Shown here in pieces: positions 44,892 through 53,379 of a stretch of 64,000 bases of DNA (position 1 is its first letter; the number at the start of each line of letters is the position of its first letter). The DNA lies in contig CBDAPE010000017.1 of NCBI GenBank assembly GCA_965198325.1, positions 310,001 to 374,000 of the forward strand. Reading direction: 5' to 3'. The notes under the pieces are model-generated. The model was not told where the DNA came from, ran no database searches, and saw nothing but the letters and a program-made list of their open reading frames with translations. Both the position numbers and the translations under genes were made by a program. Source of the DNA: CBDAPE01 sp965198325. Its GTDB lineage: Bacteria > Pseudomonadota > Alphaproteobacteria > UBA828 > JAPUJA01.

Positions 44892-44905
44892 GCCGGACTA
44901 TCCGC

Positions 44906-44915
44906 GTGAATTCAC
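44906..44915. promoter_or_regulatory. GTGAATTCAC palindrome between fic promoter and start
   Basis: A perfect 10-bp palindrome 15 bp upstream of the fic ATG, on the transcript side of the predicted -10. A matching half site (CGTGAATTT, minus strand) lies at 44983-44991, just outside the -35. The arrangement brackets the promoter, as expected for an autorepressor. Confidence 0.45.
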
Positions 44916-44942
44916 AAGTTTGACCTGCTGTATCAACGCAAG

Positions 44943-44970
44943 CGTATAGTGCCGAGCCTAATCAAGTCAA
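44943..44970 (-). promoter_or_regulatory. Predicted sigma-70 promoter of fic
   Basis: Minus strand TTGACT (44970-44965), 16-bp spacer, TATACG (44948-44943), about 50 bp before the fic start codon. It is the best-scoring pair by eye in the upstream gap. Confidence 0.5.
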
Positions 44971-45036
44971 TAGTGCAGTATAAATTCACGTAAATGCCGA
45001 CGTGATGACACGCGTCTTTGCTGCATAGCGATGCTT

Positions 45037-45272
45037 GTCCCTTCTATTTATTCCATCGGACATCCGAAGCGCTGGCCGGGACCTTTTCCGCTTCAGGACG
45101 GCTCCCTGCTGGCGGAGGGTAAGGAGTTCTGTGTGGGGCGCCGCGCGACCGACGAAGAGTTCGCGGAAGACGGCGGGGAGGGTTTCGATGATCTTATGCC
45201 TGTCGGAAAGGGTGTCCGAGGGTGATGCAGAATTCCAAGGTTTCTGCCGCAGATGGAATAATTGGGAGGGAC
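45037..45272 (-). mobile_element. Inverted-repeat element, second subtype, 236 bp
   Basis: Ends GTCCCTTCTATTTATTCCAT at 45037 and, inverted, GTCCCTCCCAATTATTCCAT at 45272. The minus strand encodes another integrase N-terminus (AVFRELFVGRAAPHTELLTL, RQQGAVLKRKR), related to but different from that of the 25637/43103 elements. Its right end resembles that of the 16811 copy. Confidence 0.75.
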
Positions 45273-45611
45273 GGGCGTCTTCGCCGCCCGCCAGCGCACT
45301 GAATATCCGTTCCCAGATGCCGCGCTCCGCCCAGCGTACAAAGCGGTTGTAGAGCGTCTTCTTCGGTCCGTAGACCTCACGCGGACAGTCGGCCCAGCGC
45401 CCGCCATTCCTCAGGGCATGGACGATCCCGCTCAGCACCCGGCGATCGTCAACGCGCGCCATGCCGCGCGTGTCCGTCGGCAAAAGCGGCCCAATCCGAG
45501 CCCATTGCGCATCCGAAAACCAAAAGAAATCCGACATTTCCATCGCCTCCTCGCTGGAAACAATGAATCATGCCAGCCCCGCTTTGGGAATCCCCTTAAT
45601 GGGTCCGGACC
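45273..45611 (-). mobile_element. IS5 remnant: right end and OrfA N-terminus
   Basis: Same as 27640-27972: the OrfA frame from 45543 (MEMSDFFWFSDAQWARIGPL to SALAGGEDA) and the terminal repeat GGTCCGGACCCATTA (minus strand) at 45611. It is cut at 45273 by the small inverted-repeat element. The right end abuts a CTAA that forms the stop of the micro-ORF. Confidence 0.88.
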
Positions 45612-45671
45612 CTAAATCAAGAATATCAGTGCAGCTCCGAAAGCCAAAAGCGCGATCATTTCCAGGATCAT
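45612..45671 (-). CDS. Hydrophobic 19-aa micro-ORF, copy 2
   Basis: Encodes MILEMIALLAFGAALIFLI with AAGGAGGG 8 nt upstream, a near-ideal ribosome site. It lies 120 bp downstream of the second outer-membrane tail, in the same arrangement as copy 1. Changes between copies are conservative or synonymous. The TAG stop lies in the CTAA/CTAG bordering the IS5. A single-pass inner-membrane peptide is likely if translated. No family recognised. Confidence 0.45.
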   Translation of the reverse strand: MILEMIALLAFGAALIFLI

Positions 45672-45791
45672 GACTCACACCCTCCTTGAAACCCAATTCC
45701 TAGAAGACGTTTATGGCCTTCTCCGCCCGTAACGGTGTGGCGGGCAAGGCGTCCATCGGACTCCTTACGGAATCTTTGTCTCACACGCCCG

Positions 45792-45985
45792 TTAGAAAGC
45801 GACTCCGACGGACAGCGCACTGAAGAACCCAAATGCATCCTGATAGTCCAGTCGGGCAGGATCATGGACGGCGTTGTCGCCAAAGCGGTCTCCCACGCTC
45901 GCATAACGCACTCTCGGAGTATGAGACAAATATTCGATTCCGGCTCCCAGACGAACAGTTACGCTATCATAAACCATGGCTCTCG
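45792..45985 (-). pseudogene. Outer-membrane beta-barrel protein, C-terminal tail, copy 2
   Basis: Last 62 codons identical in kind to 4229-4430 (VTVRLGAGIEYLSHTPRVRY, then ending SVGVAF). It shares at least 370 bp with copy 1 including the downstream micro-ORF. Upstream it joins an unrelated gene fragment at about 45985. Neither copy has the barrel N-terminus. Confidence 0.65.
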
Positions 45986-45989
45986 GCGC

Positions 45990-46392
45990 CGTCTGGGAAA
46001 GTGCCGGGATCCGGGATACCGTCAGGTAAAGGCACTGCTTCTGGATCATCTTCCGTAAGGATTGTGCTGAAACACTTCACCATGTCGCGAAAATGAACCA
46101 GATCGATGTTGTCGGCTTCACAACCTTCGGCGACATCTCGATAACCCTTCCAAGCGACAAATAACGCGAGCCAGAAGGCTCGCATGGCACGATGATTAAA
46201 ACGGGCATCGCGAAGCGCCCCGGCATCAAGAACAAAAAGCCCGTTAGGCCCCGCATTCGTCAGGATGTTGAAGCGCAGGCTGTACGTCTTCCATAGTTCA
46301 GAAAGCTCTTCTTTGTGTTCCGGCGCAACTCCTTCGAAGAGCTTGCGGGCTGTGCGCGAGCGCCACGGGCGCCCGGGCAACCCCGCCGCCAC
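45990..46392 (-). pseudogene. Possible peptidase U49 (Lit-like) protein, N-terminal fragment
   Basis: Minus strand: RKLFEGVAPEHKEELSELWK, YSLRFNILTNAGPNGLFVLD, ARFNHRAMRAFWLALFVAWK, MVKCFSTILTEDDPEAVPLP, DGIPDPGTFPDGA. This looks like the region before the HExxH of peptidase U49 proteins, relatives of the phage-exclusion protease Lit; the assignment is from memory and the catalytic motif is not present because the gene is cut at 45990 by the outer-membrane tail. The GTG start at 46392 is uncertain. Confidence 0.4.
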
Positions 46393-46425
46393 CGTGGACT
46401 AATTTCTCACCGCCGTTCGCGGCTA

Positions 46426-47271
46426 TTAGTATCGATGGTCTGTCAGGGTCTCGCTCATCTCCCACAGGCGCCGCCCGACTTCGTTGTCGTGGGAGACGGA
46501 TGAGCTCGTGGCCTCCCGGCACTCGTCGAAATAGCGGCCGGACACGCCCGCGACATCGTCGCTCGTCGCGAGATGGACGCTGGTGCGCGCGCCGGCCTCC
46601 GCGTCGATCGCAGACAAGCACATCGCGGCTTTCAACGCCGCGACGAATAGCCAGCCATTGTTGTGGCCGAACTTGCTGGCGACGAAACCGGGGTGCAGGC
46701 AATTCACCGTGACTGGCCTCTCCGCCAGCAGCGTCGCGAGGCGATAGGTGAAGAGGATGTTGGCGAGCTTGCTCCGCTGATAGGCGCGCCGGCCGCTATA
46801 GCGCCTCGTCCCCTGCGGGTCGTCCAGATCCATCCGCGCACCGCGGTGGGCCTCGGAGGCGACATTGACGATGCGCCCGCCGCCGTTCGCCTGCAGGCTC
46901 TCCAGCAACAGCCCGGTCAGCAGGAAATAGCCCAGATGGTTGAGTGCGAAAGTCATCTCGATCCCGTCGACGCTTTCGCTGCGGCGGGTGAAGAGAGCGC
47001 CTACGTTGTTGACGAGGACATCGATCGCTACGCCGCCCACGGCAAGGCGCTCCGCAAGCGCCCTGATCTCAGCCTGGCTCGAGAGATCGGCCTGCTCGAA
47101 ATGCACCCGGTCATTGTGCGAAGACCGCCTGATCGCTTCGCAGACCTCCGCGCCCTTGACCGCGTTCCGTCCGACGAGCACGACTTCGGCCCTTCTCTCG
47201 GCCAGCGCCCGCGCCGTGACGCGACCGATTCCGTCCGTAGCGCCAGTGACAACGCACAGCTTGCCTTCCAT
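46426..47271 (-). CDS. Short-chain dehydrogenase/reductase
   Basis: 281-residue NAD(P)-dependent SDR of the retinol-dehydrogenase-like type. Nucleotide motif TGATDGIG at 9-16, NNVG at 88-91, and catalytic S139, Y164 and K168 (YQRSK). The start at 47271 gives MEGKLCVVTGATDGIG; the upstream in-frame start adds 19 atypical residues. Intact. It stands alone, so the substrate is unknown. Confidence 0.9.
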   Translation of the reverse strand: MEGKLCVVTGATDGIGRVTARALAERRAEVVLVGRNAVKGAEVCEAIRRSSHNDRVHFEQADLSSQAEIRALAERLAVGGVAIDVLVNNVGALFTRRSESVDGIEMTFALNHLGYFLLTGLLLESLQANGGGRIVNVASEAHRGARMDLDDPQGTRRYSGRRAYQRSKLANILFTYRLATLLAERPVTVNCLHPGFVASKFGHNNGWLFVAALKAAMCLSAIDAEAGARTSVHLATSDDVAGVSGRYFDECREATSSSVSHDNEVGRRLWEMSETLTDHRY

Positions 47272-47414
47272 CGCTCGTCGCTCCCTCGGCCAGACTTCGA
47301 TGCAGCCGGTGTATTGTTCAGCGTGCAAGTCAGACCCACCTGCACAGACAATAGCAAATTCTTAGGGCGCCTATCGGCGCGCAAGGTGGGCGCCGAGTGA
47401 CGCCGTTATCGCTT

Positions 47415-47690
47415 GCCACCACTTCGATGACACGGCTCGCCTGGCTGCGGAGCCTGCGCGAGCACATCACAACGAGCAGCTATGACAGCCGCGACAGCGT
47501 GCTGTGCGGGGACTTCAACGTAACGCCGGATCTCGACTTGGGGATGACGGGCCACTACACGAAACGCGAGCAGCGCGAACTGGCACAACTGTGCAATCTC
47601 GGGTTTGTCGACCTATACCGAAAAGAGCATCCCGACCTGGTGAAAAGCCAGATTACACGTTCGGCTTCCATCGGCAACGTCGCCCCCGCT
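47415..47690 (+). pseudogene. xthA: Exodeoxyribonuclease III fragment
   Basis: Reads LAWLRSLREHI, then SRDSVLCGDFNVTPDLDLG with the catalytic GDFN, and YTKREQRELAQLCNLGFVDL. A one-base shift near 47635 moves the continuation (PGEKPDYTFGFHRQ, the YTWWDYR region) to another frame. The N-terminal half and C-terminal end are gone. It is fused downstream to an IS remnant. Confidence 0.7.
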
Positions 47691-47795
47691 GACGCCGACT
47701 TCGGGCGAGACACCGCAATCATCGAAAGGAGACAAAAAATCAAAAAACTCACCATCCGAATCCGCCGCTTGAAACATCAACATCAGGCGGCTTAA
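47690..47795 (+). repeat. C-terminal remnant of the IS3/IS481-like transposase
   Basis: DTAIIERRQKIKKLTIRIRR then LKHQHQAA and a stop, matching the end of the transposase at 53380 with several changes. It is in frame with the ExoIII fragment, creating a chimeric ORF. The 257 bp after it have no gene. Confidence 0.8.
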
Positions 47796-48052
47796 CTGCA
47801 AATCAAGATGAGCCAGATCATCCGTTAGAAAACACGCGCATATGTCCCAAATGTTTTGACGACGGACATTCGACCCAGAGGCGGGACGGGCGCGAGGCAG
47901 ATTCGCCCCGTGCCGGAGGCCGGTATTTCATACCTGGAACGGTCGAAACAATACTCAACCCGCATTTCCCATATGAGACTGTCAACAGATGCGGTTTGAT
48001 CTTGATTCGGGCATACAGATCAATGTGTTGGACGCATCCGGAGACAAAGTTG

Positions 48053-49392
48053 ATGGCTAACCCGGAGGGTGAATCCGAGAACAAGCCGTTGCGGTTGGTT
48101 TTCGACCGTCGCCTGAAGCTGGAGTTCCACGGTTCCAGGATCACGTCTGACGCAGGTTTGCTTGCCTACCGAGAACTCGATGATGCTCTTGGTCTGACCG
48201 GCATGATCGGTGACAAACTGGTTGATGTGCGCACGGGCAAGAACAGCCAACATGCAATGACCGGATTGTTCCGGCAGTCTGTCTTCGGTCGCCTTGGTGG
48301 CTACGAAGACGTGAACGACGCCGACCGTCTGGGTCGAGATCCGGCAATACGCTGGATTGTTGGCGGTCGCGCCGTGGCCAAGGCCGCTGCCTCGACCAGC
48401 CAGATGGGGCCGAATTCCTGGCCACCGACCAGCACCTCGCCGCATTGGCCGATCTCTCCGGGCGATGGATCGACCGCTTGCACGAGCGGCGTCCGTCCAA
48501 GACGATCGTGCTTGATATCGACAGCAGCGTAAGCCCGACCCATGGCGATCAGGAAGGCACGGCTTACAATGGCCACTTCGCCTGCACCTGCTACCATCCG
48601 CTATTCGCGTTCAACCAATTCGGCGATCTGGAACGGTGCACTTTACGGCCCGGCAACGTGCATAGCGCCCACGGCTGGCGCGACGTGCTAGAGCCGGTTG
48701 TCGCCCGGTATCGGGATCGGAAGCTGCGGCGCTACTTCCGAGGGGATGCCGCCTTTGCCTCACCGGACATCTATGAGTTTCTGGAAGCCGAAAGCTACAC
48801 CTACGCCATCCGTCTCAAGGCCAACGCGGTTCTTCAAGCAAGCATCACTCACCTGCTCACGCGTCCCGTCGGTCGCCCGCCCAACCATGTGCGCCGTTTC
48901 CATGCCAGCTTCAGCTATCAGGCCGGCTCGTGGAACCGGAAGCGCCGGGTGGTCGCCAAGGTTGAATGGCATCCAGGAGAGTTGTATCCCCGCGTCGGCT
49001 TCATCGTCACCAATCTGGCCCGGCCCGCCGAACGCGTGGTGGCCTTTTACAACCAGCGGGGCACGGCAGAGCAGCACATCAAGGAAGGCAAGAACGCCAT
49101 CCGGTGGACGCGCCTCTCGTGCCGGAAGTTCCGCGACAACGAGGTCCGGCTTCAGCTTCACGCCCTGGCTTACAACCTCGGCAACTTCATGCGGACGCTG
49201 GCCTTGCCGAAGGCGGTGGAGCACTGGTCTCTGATCACGCTCAGGGAGAAGCTGATCAAGATTGGTGCCAAGGTCGTGAGCCACGGCCGGTATGTCACTT
49301 TCCAACCGGTGGAGGTTGCGGTGCCGAGGGAGCTGTTCCGACAAATCCTCCGCCTCATCGATGGGCTGCGGCCGGTCCCTTTGCCGCCATGA
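48053..49392 (+). pseudogene. IS1380-family transposase, copy 2 (frameshifted)
   Basis: Starts MANPEGESENKPLRLVFDRR at 48053. After ASTSQMG (about 48408) roughly 10-11 bp are missing relative to copy 1 (MGRFETELLA), and the frame changes; the remainder runs from LATDQHLAALADLSGRWIDR to 49392 with the Asp (VLDIDSSVS), Asp (FRGDAAFAS) and Glu (IKEGKNAIRW) intact. It is a different IS1380 species from copy 1. The 266 bp that follow have no gene. Confidence 0.9.
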
Positions 49393-49658
49393 CAGCGGCC
49401 CGTCCAGTAGCATCCCAGGTCGCCCGACAGGACAGGTGTGTGCTGCGCAGGTCGAAGTGCGCCCTCACAGTGCGAAATGGTCACGGGGCCGGCTTTCTCA
49501 TCGCCAAGTCAGCCCGATCGAGAGCGGACCACCGCCTGTAGTGACAGCTCGGGCCGGCATCGCGGTCGGATGCCCATTGTGTTACCACTGTCGGCGAGTG
49601 GGAGCAGCCATCTGGGGAATCGCGGTTTAACCTTTTTAGAAAAGGGATAACGAAAGCC

Positions 49659-51389
49659 ATGTCGAATCTATCACGTCGTCGTTTGCTTTACTTTCTGGGA
49701 TATCTTGGGGGCGCGGGGGCCGTCTACCATGGCTTGACCAGTTTCGGTCTTCTTCCGTCGCCGTTGGCGAGGGCTCAGACGACCGATCCCAATGATCCCT
49801 TTAATCCCGATAAGGTCATCGTTGATCTGCCGCCCGATTTCGGGAAGGGCTTCTCGGTGGCGGTGATCGGCGCCGGTCCGGCTGGGCTCTGCGCGGCCTA
49901 TGAGCTCGCGAAGGGAGGCTTCGCGGTCACCGTTTTCGAAGCGACTTCCCGGCTCGGGGGCAGAATCGTAACGGTGCGCCCGGGCGACCGCTATCAGGAA
50001 CGGCCTACGGAAACCAATCCCGAGCCGGCGGAGCAGGTGTGCGAATTTGAGGCGGAGAGGTGGGTCGATGGCAGTATGCATGTGCCCTATTTCAATGCGG
50101 GTGCGGGCCGAATTCCCCACCACCATGTGGTGGTCACCGAATACTGCCGACGGCTTGGCGTGAGCCTGGAGAATTATATTCTTGCGAGCCGTGCCAATCT
50201 GATCCAACACAGCGGCTACAACGGCGGCAAGCCCATACAGTTCAGGGAACTCCGTCACAATATTCGTGGCTATATCTCTGAACTGCTGGCCAATGTACCG
50301 GACATCAGCACCCTCGACACGTCCATCGATCCGGAACTTCTCGATGGTTCGCTACGGAAGCTCTTGCAGGATTTCGGTCAGCTGGACGACTCCTTCCTCT
50401 ACCCGGACCCCACGCCGCAGCGCGCCGGTTTCGCGTATCCGCCGGGCGCGGGAGTGGGGCCCATCGCGTCCGGAAAAACACGCAAGCGTCTCGACATGAA
50501 AGAGATCCTCGAGCACGAGGTATGGAAAACCAACCTTTTCGCCGATATGCGCTACTACTGGCAGACGAGCCTCTTGCAGCCCACGGGCGGAATGGACCAG
50601 ATAGCGACGGCCTTCAGCCGCGCGCGTGTTCCGGGCGGCAGCCGTGTCGGCAAACACATTAGGACCGAGAAGGCGATCACCGGCGTCAAGGTGACAGACA
50701 AGAAAGTTCATTTACGGACAAGTGGCGAACCAGATGCCGAGTTCGATTACTGCATCTCCACAATGTCCCCCCAGCTCTTGGCCAAACAATTGGAGCCCAG
50801 AACTGACGGAAAAGAGCTGATCGCGGCCCTCGAACGAATCGAATATGTCCCTTCGGTGAAGGTCGCCTGGCAGGCGAGCAAGCGGTTTTGGGAAACAGAC
50901 GACCGGATTTTTGGCGGCATCAGCTGGACCAACCACAATATCAGCCAAATTTGGTATCCTTCGAGTGGCTTCTTCGCCGACAAAGGGGTGCTGACGGCTG
51001 CCTACAATCGTGGCCAACCGGCGGAAATTCTCGGCCAAAAAACTCACCAGCAGCGCCTCGACGTCGCCATAGCAGGCGGCAAGCTCCTGCACGGTGAAAA
51101 CATTGAGAAATACATTGACAAGGGTAAGGGACTGTCAATCGCTTGGCAGCACATGCCGTACCAGAACGGCGGCTGGGCGGATCACCAAGCGGAGCCCGAC
51201 CATAAGGATCATGATGCCTATGTGACCATAAATCGTCATGACCCGCCCTTATTTTTGGCAGGTGACTACATGAGCTACATGCCGGGTTGGCTCGAGGGAG
51301 CGTTCCGTTCAGCCAATCTGACGGTGAGCACGCTAGCCGAATACCATTACGAAAAATCGTCTCGTACGGAAATGCCAAGTTATCGGTAA
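49659..51389 (+). CDS. TAT-exported flavin monoamine oxidase
   Basis: 576 residues. Twin-arginine signal SRRRLLYFLGYLG at 5-17 with cleavage near LARAQ at 36-40, so it is periplasmic and folded with FAD before export. FAD motif VAVIGAGPAGLCAAYEL (GxGxxG at 71-76), VFEATSRLGGRI, and the C-terminal FLAGDYMSYMPGWLEGAFRS that contacts the flavin. It resembles L-amino-acid/monoamine oxidases, which produce H2O2 and ammonia. GGGATAACGA lies before the ATG. Intact. The exact amine is unknown. Confidence 0.9.
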   Translation: MSNLSRRRLLYFLGYLGGAGAVYHGLTSFGLLPSPLARAQTTDPNDPFNPDKVIVDLPPDFGKGFSVAVIGAGPAGLCAAYELAKGGFAVTVFEATSRLGGRIVTVRPGDRYQERPTETNPEPAEQVCEFEAERWVDGSMHVPYFNAGAGRIPHHHVVVTEYCRRLGVSLENYILASRANLIQHSGYNGGKPIQFRELRHNIRGYISELLANVPDISTLDTSIDPELLDGSLRKLLQDFGQLDDSFLYPDPTPQRAGFAYPPGAGVGPIASGKTRKRLDMKEILEHEVWKTNLFADMRYYWQTSLLQPTGGMDQIATAFSRARVPGGSRVGKHIRTEKAITGVKVTDKKVHLRTSGEPDAEFDYCISTMSPQLLAKQLEPRTDGKELIAALERIEYVPSVKVAWQASKRFWETDDRIFGGISWTNHNISQIWYPSSGFFADKGVLTAAYNRGQPAEILGQKTHQQRLDVAIAGGKLLHGENIEKYIDKGKGLSIAWQHMPYQNGGWADHQAEPDHKDHDAYVTINRHDPPLFLAGDYMSYMPGWLEGAFRSANLTVSTLAEYHYEKSSRTEMPSYR

Positions 51390-51394
51390 ACGGT

Positions 51395-51497
51395 GCGTGG
51401 ATCCCATCTTGCCACCGGGAGGCGTCCATATAAAATCCTCCCTCAAAAGGATCGTTTGAACATCATCGCTCCTATCCCAGCAAGATGGGGTCCACGC
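51395..51497. repeat. 18-bp inverted repeat flanking 67 bp
   Basis: GCGTGGATCCCATCTTGC at 51395-51412 and its complement GCAAGATGGGGTCCACGC at 51480-51497, one mismatch, right after the amine oxidase stop. It could be a transcript-end stem, a riboregulator or a mini-element; no T tract follows closely. Confidence 0.6.
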
Positions 51498-51676
51498 AAC
51501 GCATACTGAGATCCTGACATGGGCGGTTTAGCAATACGCCCACCTCGCGGCCGATCCGGTGCAGGCGGCTGCGGGGTGGGCGTAGCGGGCCGTCGTCTGG
51601 ACTTGGGTGTGGCCGAGCAATTTGCCGATCATGGGGTTGTTGAAGAACCCGCCGTCGGATCGGGGGGAGTGCAGGA

Positions 51677-52765
51677 CTATGCGGCAGCGCCCGTTGGGAG
51701 GCTGGTTCGGTTGTTGGGGACGGGACGAGTTCTTGAGGCTGCCGTTCCGACGTCTGGGGGTCCCAAGATGGCCCACAGGACGGCACGAAGGGCGGCGGCA
51801 AGCCGCTTGAGATTGATCGCCGCGGCCGTCAGGTAGGCCTGGATTTTCATATTGTCGAGACCGCGCCGGATAGCGCGCCCGAGCCCGTGCCAGGTCTTGG
51901 CCTCGCCGTGGAAGCCCTCGGAACACCAAAGGTGACGTCGGTACAGCCGCTGATCGTCCTCGCTCCACCGTGCACGCCGACGTCGGGCCCGGAGCAGCGC
52001 CGGGTAGTCATGCGGGACGACCACCTCCTTGTTGACGCGTGATGCCGGTAAACAGCCACCCTTGAGCGGGCAGCACGCGCAGTCGCTGACCCTGGAGAGG
52101 AAGACCTGGCCGCGTCCGAGACGCCGTACCGGGTGCAGGATCTTGCCACGTGGACACTTCACAAGGTGGTGCCTGGCGTCGTAGCGGAAGCGGCGCAGGG
52201 GGACTGGACTCCGTGACGGATCCTTCCGGGTTGGGATTACCGGATCGATCCGACGGCGTTCCAAGCCGCCAAAGACCTTGGAGTAGGCATAACCTGCATC
52301 GGCAGTCACCGTCCCGATCGCGCGCCCCGTGGTCTCTCGCATCGCATCGACCTGAGCCTCGATCATCCTGCTCTCGCTCACCGCGCCGGTCGTCACCGCC
52401 ACGTCGAGCACCACCCCGCGAGCGTCGTCTACCGCCGTATGCTGCTTGTAGCAGGGCTCATGCCGCCGGGTGCAGGCCGACGTCGCCATGCTCGCATCCG
52501 GATCGGTCCGGCTCACCTTCCTGCATGGGCCGCGTCGCCGACCGCGTTGCCGCTTCGCCTCGGGTTCCCGATCGCCGTCGTTCTCCGTCACGACCTTGCC
52601 AGCGTGACGCTCGGCCAGGCTGTCCCAGCTGACATTGGCGCGGATCAGGGAGGCGTCGATGTGCACCACCTCGGCCGTCGCAATCCGCGCCTCCAGACAG
52701 GCCGTCACCGTGCGCTTGAAAATCTCCCGGAACCGCTCCTCGCCCCAGCGCTGGCGGATACGGGC
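51677..52765 (-). pseudogene. IS1182-family transposase, N-terminus missing
   Basis: C-terminal two thirds of an IS1182 transposase: RIRQRWGEERFREIFKRTVT, AEVVHIDASLIRANVSWDSL (first Asp), TVTADAGYAYSKVFGG (second Asp), the Cys-rich CACCPLKGGC, and WCSEGFHGEAKTWHGLGRAI (Glu). The first 120 or so residues are replaced at 52766 by another gene. An in-frame start at 52708 is secondary. The right flank 51502-51676 is its terminal region. Confidence 0.85.
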
Positions 52766-53202
52766 TCAAGAATCACGATGCCTCCTTGAAGGCGAGTCTG
52801 ACCACATGGTTGATCGACCAACGGCACCCAGGCGTCGACTGCCCGGAAGTAGATACCGATTCGATCAAGGATGCCGAGGCACGCCGCCCGCTGCCCATAC
52901 GCGAGCGGACCGACCGGTTTCTCCGATATCTGGCGGATCGTGAACCGTATCCGGGCGGCGGCTTTCCGGCCCTCAGCTATGAAATAGATCGCAAGAGTTT
53001 TCTCTTGGCGCTTTCCCGGTTGGAGTCCTCAGCAGATCCGTCAGCCATAGACGGGCAGAAGCGCGAGATAAGCTTCTTTGGAGACTATCTGGAAGAACAG
53101 GGATGGATAGAATCCTATGAATGGAGAGGCCGTTCCGACGACCGATTGACTGTGGCGGGCCACGTCCGGTTGACCGGCACGGCTGACGCTTGCGGCGCGT
53201 AA
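52766..53202 (+). pseudogene. Unrecognised protein, internal fragment
   Basis: Open from the IS1182 joint: LKNHDASLKASLTTWLIDQR, PGVDCPEVDTDSIKDAEARR, LPIRERTDRFLRYLADREPY, then EISFFGDYLEEQGWIESYEW and RLTVAGHVRL. I recall this as the central helical part of a large family of hypothetical proteins with a C-terminal TIR/deoxyribosyltransferase-like domain, but neither end is here. After HVRL the frame ends at 53202 in unrelated residues. Clearly coding in style, function not assigned. Confidence 0.4.
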
Positions 53203-53379
53203 CGTGGCGCACTACTGTGAAGTATGAGAATGAGGCACAAGGGACTGCGAGCGCTGCACGAGCGAGACGATCCTGCGCGCTCTCACCTGCCGGTCTGGTA
53301 CCACGGCTGTCCGTCGTCAGAATGAATGGGACGACCGAAGCGGTTTTCCAAGGGAGGTTCTGGCTCATCCTGGTTGATG

